Source of the DNA: Chitinophaga sp. E66
GTDB lineage: Bacteria; Bacteroidota; Bacteroidia; Chitinophagales; Chitinophagaceae
Assembly: GCA_019285755.1 (NCBI GenBank)
Contig: CP079103.1
Span: forward strand, 4,278,001 to 4,342,000
DNA: 64,000 nucleotides
Direction of reading: 5' to 3'
Under the pieces are notes generated by a model. It saw nothing but the letters and a program-made list of their open reading frames with translations, did no database searches and was not told the DNA's origin. Below are positions 58,161 to 64,000 of this stretch, piece by piece. The number at the start of each line of letters is the position of its first letter. Positions within the stretch are counted from its first letter, which is position 1. The translations under genes and the position numbers were made by a program.

Positions 58161-58850
58161 ATGTCAGAAACACCGAATTTTCAGGAAGGCGCCGTGCTGT
58201 TGATCAATAAACCCTTGACCTGGACGTCGTTCGACGTTGTCCGCAAGATCCGCAATACCACTAAAGCCAAGATAGGCCATGCCGGCACACTGGATCCCTT
58301 AGCCACCGGGCTCCTCATCTGCTGCACCGGCAAAATGACCAAGAAAATCAATGAATACCAGGCGAAAGAAAAGGAGTATACAGGCACGTTCACACTCGGC
58401 GCTGTTACACCTACCTTCGACTGGAGTCCGAGCCCCAGGACCACAAACCCGTTCCTGAACTCGACCACTCCGCCCTTCAGGCGATTGCCGGCCAATTCAC
58501 CGGCCCCCTCCAGCAACTCCCCCATTCACTCTGCCATCAAACAGAATGGCAAACCCATCTATCATCTTGCCCGTAAAGGCGTTGAAGTTAAAGTGGAGCC
58601 GCGCTCCATCGTCATCCACGCTTTCGAGATCACGAAAGTGGAACTACCTGTCGTGCATTTCCGTGTGGAATGCAGCACCGGCACCTACATCCGCTCACTT
58701 GCCAATGATTTCGGCGCAGCAGTGGGTTGCGGCGGCTACCTCAGCAGCCTCTGCCGCACACGCATCGGCGACTTCAAACTGGAAGACGCTATGGATGTGA
58801 CCGAATTCATTGAAGAATACAAGAAAAAACAGGAAACTCAGAACGGATAG
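58161..58850 (+). CDS. truB: tRNA pseudouridine(55) synthase
   Basis: About 230 residues. The catalytic motif GHAGTLDPLATGLL contains the nucleophile Asp; other blocks are INKPLTWTSFDVVRKIR, EYTGTFTLGAVTPTFD and ECSTGTYIRSLANDFG. The frame stays open although bases about 58422-58527 are read in a wrong frame (DWSPSPRTTNPFLN...); the true sequence there is DLESEPQDHKPVPELDHS and the conserved Q-x-P-P-x-x-SAxK, with losses near 58422 and in the C run near 58524. Makes pseudouridine 55 in tRNA T-loops. Its stop overlaps the convergent TamL-like gene by 13 bp. Confidence 0.94.
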   Translation: MSETPNFQEGAVLLINKPLTWTSFDVVRKIRNTTKAKIGHAGTLDPLATGLLICCTGKMTKKINEYQAKEKEYTGTFTLGAVTPTFDWSPSPRTTNPFLNSTTPPFRRLPANSPAPSSNSPIHSAIKQNGKPIYHLARKGVEVKVEPRSIVIHAFEITKVELPVVHFRVECSTGTYIRSLANDFGAAVGCGGYLSSLCRTRIGDFKLEDAMDVTEFIEEYKKKQETQNG

Positions 58851-61220
58851 CCGATCGCTACGTTCCAGATGACGTTCTCACGGCGCCAGCGGCTGTCGCC
58901 CAGCGTCCATTCCCCGATATACCAGCCCGCGCTATTATTGGTGGGATAGGGTTTCTTAAGGGGTATGCCCCAGTCGAGGCGGATGACGAAATAACTGAAG
59001 TCCAGCCGCACACCGGCGCCTGTGCCGATGGCCATTTCTTATATAGATTCTTGAACTGGAATGCCGCTCCGGGCCGGCTGGTGTCAGTCTTCAGCATCCA
59101 GATATTACCGAAATCCATAAATGTGGCGCCCTTCAATATCATAGATCCTCCAAACATGCGGAGAATATTGAAGCGGTACTCGACATTTCCTTCAAACCGC
59201 ATGTCGCCAGTTTGGTCGGGGAAAATAAGCGCGGTTTCAGAAGTGTCACGATAAGAACCGGGCCCCAGCGTACGTAATCGCCAGGCGCGGATACTGTTCG
59301 GGCCTCCGGAAGTGAATTGCCGCACATACGGCAGCACATCGCTCTGCCCGTAAGGCAGGCCGAGTCCCAGGAAGGCCCGGGTGGCCACGCTGCTTCGGTT
59401 ATAATTCCAATAGTGGCGGTAATCGAGATCCAGGCGTACGAACCGCGAAATGTTGGTATTGGCGACGGATTCGAGATCCTTACGGTTACCTGAAACGGCT
59501 TTCACCAATCCATTGATCGCTTCCAGCCAGCCACCGGATTCTTCGATGGCTGCACGGAAGTAGGTATTCTGCTTTTTATGGAAAATATCGTCGTTGCTGA
59601 ACATGAACGCAGCTGCTTCACCGCCGATAAATGCCGGCTCGAAGCTGCGCTTCAGATACGGGTTTTTATCCACCACATCCTTTTCGAATTCCGGCACGAG
59701 CGAGACACCTACAAAGTTCAGGTTGAAAGGCTTGACGCTCCAACGTTTATAAATAGATTCGTTCCACTCGTACCCCAGCGAACCCGTAATCGTACGGATA
59801 TTAAATTTATCGATGCGTCGGAGGTTATTATACCCCGCCGAAATACGCGTCTTCGCAGTTGACCGGTAGTTCTGCCGGACCCTGAAAGGCAGCATGAACC
59901 GCGGCAGCACATAATCCGCATTGATGCCATATTCCTGGGCCTGTAGCGAAAGCCCCCTGCCCGTTGTCTGTCCCCGTAATTCAATACCCCCTTTTACCGT
60001 AATATGCAACTCGTTGGCGGCGCGGTTTAGGTTGAAGTGGCGATACCCCAACGAAATGGCGCTACCAATAGCATAGTCATTTGAGGTGGTCACATCGAAG
60101 TTGGTGCTGACTTCCTGCTTTTTACGCGGTGTCAATTGTATGTAGGCATCCAGTTTCTGAACGGTATCTTTCACATCTTTATACTGAAGGCTCACAAACT
60201 GCCAGAGGTTGAGGTCGTACAGCCTGCTGATGGTGTTGCTGTAGTTGGATGTCGAATAACGTTCCCCTGGCCGCAGCTGAATGGCGCGGGTCAACACCCT
60301 CGGCCTTACGATATTCTGGTGGTATTTAATGGTAAGATTACGTGTTTGGGTGGTTTGGAAGGAACTGTCTTCCGTACTCTCCTGCAACAAGATATCGGGA
60401 TACACGATAATTTTATTGAGGAAAAGAGTTTCGTCTGATCGCTGGTGGAATCCTCCGGGGAACGATGGCGACTTCGATGTCGAGCGTAGGCTTTTCGTCT
60501 GCCCGCAGCACGCTGGGCATCACCTCAAAGGGGTTGAGCGGGTCTACGAACAGGGATTTATTCAAAGTATCCACGGTAAAGACAACCAGGTCGCGATTGA
60601 ATTTATAGTAACCCGCGTCGCGGATCAGGCGCATAAGGCGCTCCCGCTCACTGCTCAGGTCGGAAGCTTTATAGGGTACGTCCGTCTTCAACAAGGACAG
60701 CTTCTCTCCTTCCTTCACCACCCGGGCAATAGCGGTATCCGGGATATCGTAGGTAATCTTCCGGACGATGAAGTTCTTGCCGGTATTGACGTCATAAGTC
60801 ACGGATGCCTTTTGGCCATGTTCGCTTTGGCGGGATTGGACGGTCGCATAGAAATATCCCTGGTTGTGCAGATAGGCGACCATACGTTCCATAGATTCCT
60901 TCGTCCGGACAGAGTCATATATAACCGGAGCTTCCAGGTTCCTTTCGCTCAGCATGAGGTTCCAGAACCAGTTGCTCTTCTTTTCGTAATTCTTTTGATT
61001 GTATAGCCAGACCTTGAGCCTTGTACCTAGGAATTTCCGGTTAGGCTGCTGAAGCATGAGGGAGCGGCTGGTGAGGTCGTTCTTCAGGTTATTCTTTTCA
61101 GTGGAGTTAACGGTTCCCGAGATCTCTACATCCGTATTCACCAGCAATCGCTGGTTTTCCCGGGAGGTAACGCGTGTTGGAACAAGCGGCCAGAAACAGG
61201 CATACCATCAGCCAGAGCAT
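58838..61220 (-). CDS. BamA/TamA-family outer membrane assembly protein, TamL-like lipoprotein
   Basis: About 795 residues. Lipoprotein start MLWLMVCLFLAACSNTRYLP (lipobox LAAC), followed by POTRA-type domains (NTGKNFIVRKITYDIPDTAI; LRPGERYSTSNYSNTISRLY; QKLD AYIQLTPRKKQEVS) and a C-terminal Omp85 barrel with the VRF/GPNSIRAW loop motif (FTSGGPNSIRAWRLRTLGPG) ending VIWNVAIGYPF. Lost bases near 61172, 60425-60440 and 59035. In Bacteroidota the lipidated TamA relative TamL works with TamB in outer membrane biogenesis. An upstream in-frame GTG at 61266-61268 is an alternative start. Confidence 0.85.
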
Positions 61221-61341
61221 GCGCTGGAGGGGCAATCCGGACGAGGATGAATATGTCGGTTTCTTCACTGTCAGACTGAATTAACGGGTAAGTACCGGGC
61301 CCGCCGGAGCGGGACATGTTGGCTGAATGCCGGATTTCACG

Positions 61342-61349
61342 TAGGTTTG
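61342..61349 (+). promoter_or_regulatory. -7 box (TAGGTTTG) of the TrmH-family gene
   Basis: Exact TAnnTTTG match ending 5 bp before the ATG at 61355, which implies a leaderless or near-leaderless mRNA. Confidence 0.5.
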
Positions 61350-61354
61350 ACCCT

Positions 61355-62087
61355 ATGTTATCAAAGGCGCAAATTAAATATATTACTGGATTACAGCACA
61401 AAAATACCGTCAAAAATTTGGCCAGTTTGTGGCAGAAGGCGACAAAATCGTCCAGGAATTACTGGAATCGGGCGCCGGGGTTAAAACCGTCTTCGCTACC
61501 CGCGACTGGCTGCTCGACAACCGGGAACTGGCGGAGAAGTCTGCCGGTGTGGAGATCCTGGAAGTTACGCCCGAAGTATTGCGGCAGCTGTCTTCCCTTT
61601 CAGCCCCTAACCGGGCCCTCGCCCTGGCGGATATTCCGCCCGCCCGTGACTTTGCTCCTGAAGGCGTCTCCCTGGCACTGGAAACCATCCAGGATCCCGG
61701 CAACCTCGGCACCATCATTCGTATAGCCGACTGGTTTGGCATCCGCCAGGTAGTTTGCTCGCCCGACTGCGTAGACGCCTACAACGCTAAAACTATCCAG
61801 GCCACCATGGGCAGCTTCCAGCGGGTAACCATCATCATCCGCGATATCCCCAGTTCCTGGAAAACACGCAGCTATCCTCCTACGCCGCCACCCTCCAAGG
61901 CGACGATATCACCCTCACTAAAAAAATCACCTCAGGCATCATTCTCATCGGCAATGAATCCCGTGGCCTCAGCGAAGCCACCCTCCGCCATAGCAGCCAC
62001 CATATTACCATCCCGCGCATCGGCCAGGCCGAATCGTTGAATGCCGCCGTGGCCGCAGGGATTATTTGCGGCAGACTGCTTATTTAA
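61355..62087 (+). CDS. TrmH/SpoU-family RNA 2'-O-methyltransferase
   Basis: About 245 residues. N-terminal RNA-binding part MLSKAQIKYITGLQHKKYRQ KFGQFVAEGDKIVQELLESG, then the SPOUT knot: LALETIQDPGNLGTIIRIAD WFG (motif 1), GIILIGNESRGLSEAT (motif 2) and ITIPRIGQAESLNAAVAAGI (motif 3), the canonical SAM-binding signature. Lost bases near 61403 (A5 run) and 61857. Methylates a ribose in rRNA or tRNA; the target is not determinable. Its stop overlaps the convergent permease stop by 8 bp. Confidence 0.92.
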
Positions 62088-63301
62088 ACTGGATCGCCCG
62101 TACCGGCAGGATACGCCGGATGAGCAGAGAAGGAATAATGAGGATCAATACGCAAACAGCCAATGTTCCCACATTGATCAGCGCCACCTTCCACCACTGG
62201 ATGGCGATCGGCGCTACGGACATGTAATACGCCTCCTCCGGCAAACGGATAAAGCCCGTGTATTGCTGCAGGTAGGCCAGGCCCAGACCGAGTATGTTCC
62301 CGATAATGATACCGGCTATGACGATGTACCCCGCCTGGTAAAGGAAAATACCCTGGATGGAGGTATTACGCATGCCGAGGGCTTTGAGGATCCCCACCAT
62401 GTTGGTTCGCTCCAGGATAAGGATCAGCATCGCCGTGATCATGTTGATCACCGCCACGATGGTCATGATGATGAGGATAATGGTCTCGTTCTTATTCTGT
62501 AGTCCCAACCAGTCGAAGATATTAGGATAGATTTCCTGCATGCTGCGCATGCCCAGCTCTGAACTGATGACCTCCTCGCTGATGGCTTCTCCGGCCGCCG
62601 GCATGTCTTTGAAACGGTGCAGATGAACTTCATATCCCCGATCTCGTCCGGCGACCAGTCGTTGAGGCGGCGGATCAGGTTGATATCCCCTACTACATAC
62701 GTCTTATCATATTCTTCGATTCCGGTTTTGTAGATGCCGCATACTGTCAGCTTACGGACCCTCGGCGCGAGACCGTCGCCCCGCATGAAGTACATGGTCA
62801 GCCCGTCATTGAGCTTCAGGCCCAATGCGTTGGCCGTGCTGGCGGAAATTACCACTTCATTGGCGTAGCCGCTGTCTACCGCCCGGGTAGGCCGGCCTTC
62901 CACGAGGAAAGGCAGAGCTTGACCGGCAGGGGAGCCTTTGAAGATCATTCCCTCCGTCTCCCTGCCCTTTTTGACGATGACGGACTTGGTGGCAAAGGGG
63001 CTCACTGTTGCCACCTGTGGAATGGCGGAAATACGTTTCACAAGGGAAAGGTCTTCAGGAAAGGGATCCTGCTCGGTGAGCGGACCACTGCCTGCGCGGT
63101 ACTCGGTAATGTGGTAATGCCCCAGAAACTGAAGATCTTTTCCGAAATTACCTGCTGAAACCCGTTGATCATTGCCGTGGCGATGATCATCACCGCTACG
63201 CTGAAGGCAGTAGCCCACATGGCGATGTTGATGATGAACCGCGAGAACGAAGAAGACCGGTTGAAAGCGATCCTTCCGGCAATAAACATGGAGATGCGCA
63301 T
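62080..63301 (-). CDS. FtsX-like ABC transporter permease (LolC/LolE type)
   Basis: About 408 residues: one N-terminal membrane helix ([23 protein letters not shown]), a large periplasmic domain ([20 protein letters not shown] ... [23 protein letters not shown]), and three C-terminal helices ([64 protein letters not shown]). The FtsX fold and [20 protein letters not shown] match LolCE/MacB permeases that extract lipoproteins or move lipids. Lost bases near 63120 and 62617. The start [15 protein letters not shown] is at 63301. The ATPase partner is outside the window. Confidence 0.88.
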
Positions 63302-63344
63302 CCGCGAATTTATACATTTTAGAAATTCATTGTAAATTACAGCT

Positions 63345-64000
63345 ATGAGGACAGTTGCTTTTGTTTGCTGCACCCTGGCGGCACTATTGTTTATCCCCGG
63401 CGCAAAAGGTCAGGTGAACGCTATCACCCCCGATCACATCTACCACCAAAACATCGCCACGGTTAAACTGACCCCTCCCGGAGAAATGCTCGGCCTGCCG
63501 GTCATCGCACTTAATTCCGGCGATCAGCTGGAACTGCAATTCGATGATCTCCAAAATGAGATCAAATCTTACTTCTACACCCTCCAGCTCTGCAATTCCG
63601 ACTGGACACCCGCCCAGGTCAATACCATCGATTACCTCCGTGGGTTCTCCGAAGTGCAGATCCGGGACTACCGGTTCTCGAGCGTAGCGCTGCAAAAGTA
63701 TGTGCATTACAAGGCCCGGATCCCCAGCTCCAACTCCACGCCTACGCGGGCGGGCAATTATCTGCTGAAGGTTTACCTGGACGGAGACACCAACCGCCTT
63801 GCCTTCACCCGCCGCCTTATGGTCATTAACAACAAGGCCGGCGTGGCGGGATGGATTTCCCAACCCACAAATCCCAAGCTTTTCCGCAATTCCCAGAAAA
63901 TCAACGTTTCCGTCAATACGAAAGGCCTGAACCTCCAGAATCCTTTCGATCAGCTAAAGATCGTCATCCAACAAAATTTCAGATGGGACAATGCCATTAC
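63345..64000 (+). CDS. type IX secretion system plug protein (DUF5103), 3' end outside window
   Basis: Open frame from ATG at 63345 to the window end, 218 codons. Signal peptide (to PGAKGQ), then the conserved N-terminal domain: [33 protein letters not shown] ... [20 protein letters not shown] ... [31 protein letters not shown] ... [13 protein letters not shown]. This is the DUF5103 family, whose members plug the SprA translocon of the T9SS in Flavobacterium. Presence implies a functional type IX system in the cell. Divergent from the permease gene with only 43 bp between. Confidence 0.88.
   Translation, partial: MRTVAFVCCTLAALLFIPGAKGQVNAITPDHIYHQNIATVKLTPPGEMLGLPVIALNSGDQLELQFDDLQNEIKSYFYTLQLCNSDWTPAQVNTIDYLRGFSEVQIRDYRFSSVALQKYVHYKARIPSSNSTPTRAGNYLLKVYLDGDTNRLAFTRRLMVINNKAGVAGWISQPTNPKLFRNSQKINVSVNTKGLNLQNPFDQLKIVIQQNFRWDNAI

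Overview
The window comes from a member of the Bacteroidota, most likely the family Chitinophagaceae (Chitinophaga-like). Evidence: two SusC/SusD pairs, a SusC with an STN domain opposite an ECF sigma/FecR pair, a type IX secretion plug protein (DUF5103), a DUF4254/GT9 pair, promoters of the TAnnTTTG type, and the gene order rpsU-xerC-hpf-tRNAs-tuf-tRNA-Trp-secE-nusG and rplKAJL-rpoBC. Genus is inference; no 16S gene is present.

Sequence quality matters for every reader. Most long genes, including essential rpoB, rpoC, nusG, rplA, ribE and truB, are interrupted by single-base losses, mostly in short homopolymers, and each can be repaired by adding one base. One such loss falls in a tRNA-Gly anticodon loop. 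I counted roughly a hundred. I treat these as sequencing/assembly errors and give full-length coordinates across them, with frameshift positions in the text. They should not be read as pseudogenes.

Layout. 1-1543: an MhqD-like esterase and MhqO-like dioxygenase pair. 1704-5138: two paralogous GT11-like glycosyltransferases, a serine hydrolase, a decayed tRNA-Gln-like sequence and an intact tRNA-Gln. 5244-7786: AI-2E-family permease and a PAP2 phosphatase fused to an outer-membrane-like domain. 8003-14069: SusC-SusD-sulfatase locus for a probably sulfated glycan. 14227-20393: lipoproteins, an RhlE-type helicase, an AraC regulator, a DoxX-like protein. 20397-27647: SusC(STN)-SusD-secreted protein operon divergent from ECF sigma and FecR anti-sigma, a cell-surface signalling unit. 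27681-31670: a lipoprotein, an unknown gene at 29391-30154 flanked by unusual repeats, another unknown gene, tRNA-Gln(TTG). 31800-37374: GT9, DUF4254, amino-acid permease, OmpH-like lipoprotein, glycerophosphodiesterase.

37397-55360 is the core transcription/translation block, nearly all on the minus strand: rpsU, xerC, hpf, five tRNA-type genes, tuf, tRNA-Trp, secE, nusG, then rplK, rplA, rplJ, rplL, rpoB, rpoC. It is split between nusG and rplK by two plus-strand genes (a lactonase-family protein and a DUF1579 protein), with a nusG terminator and a separate strong rplK promoter. 55396-58850 is a ribE / nitronate monooxygenase / MFS / truB cluster. 58838-64000 holds a TamL-like outer membrane assembly protein, a TrmH-family methyltransferase, an FtsX/LolE-like permease and the T9SS plug gene running off the end.

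The most unusual signal is at 30299-30576: a non-coding array in which successive 11-bp units resemble their neighbours although the unit sequence drifts continually, directly downstream of the unknown gene at 29391-30154. I know of no named element with this structure.
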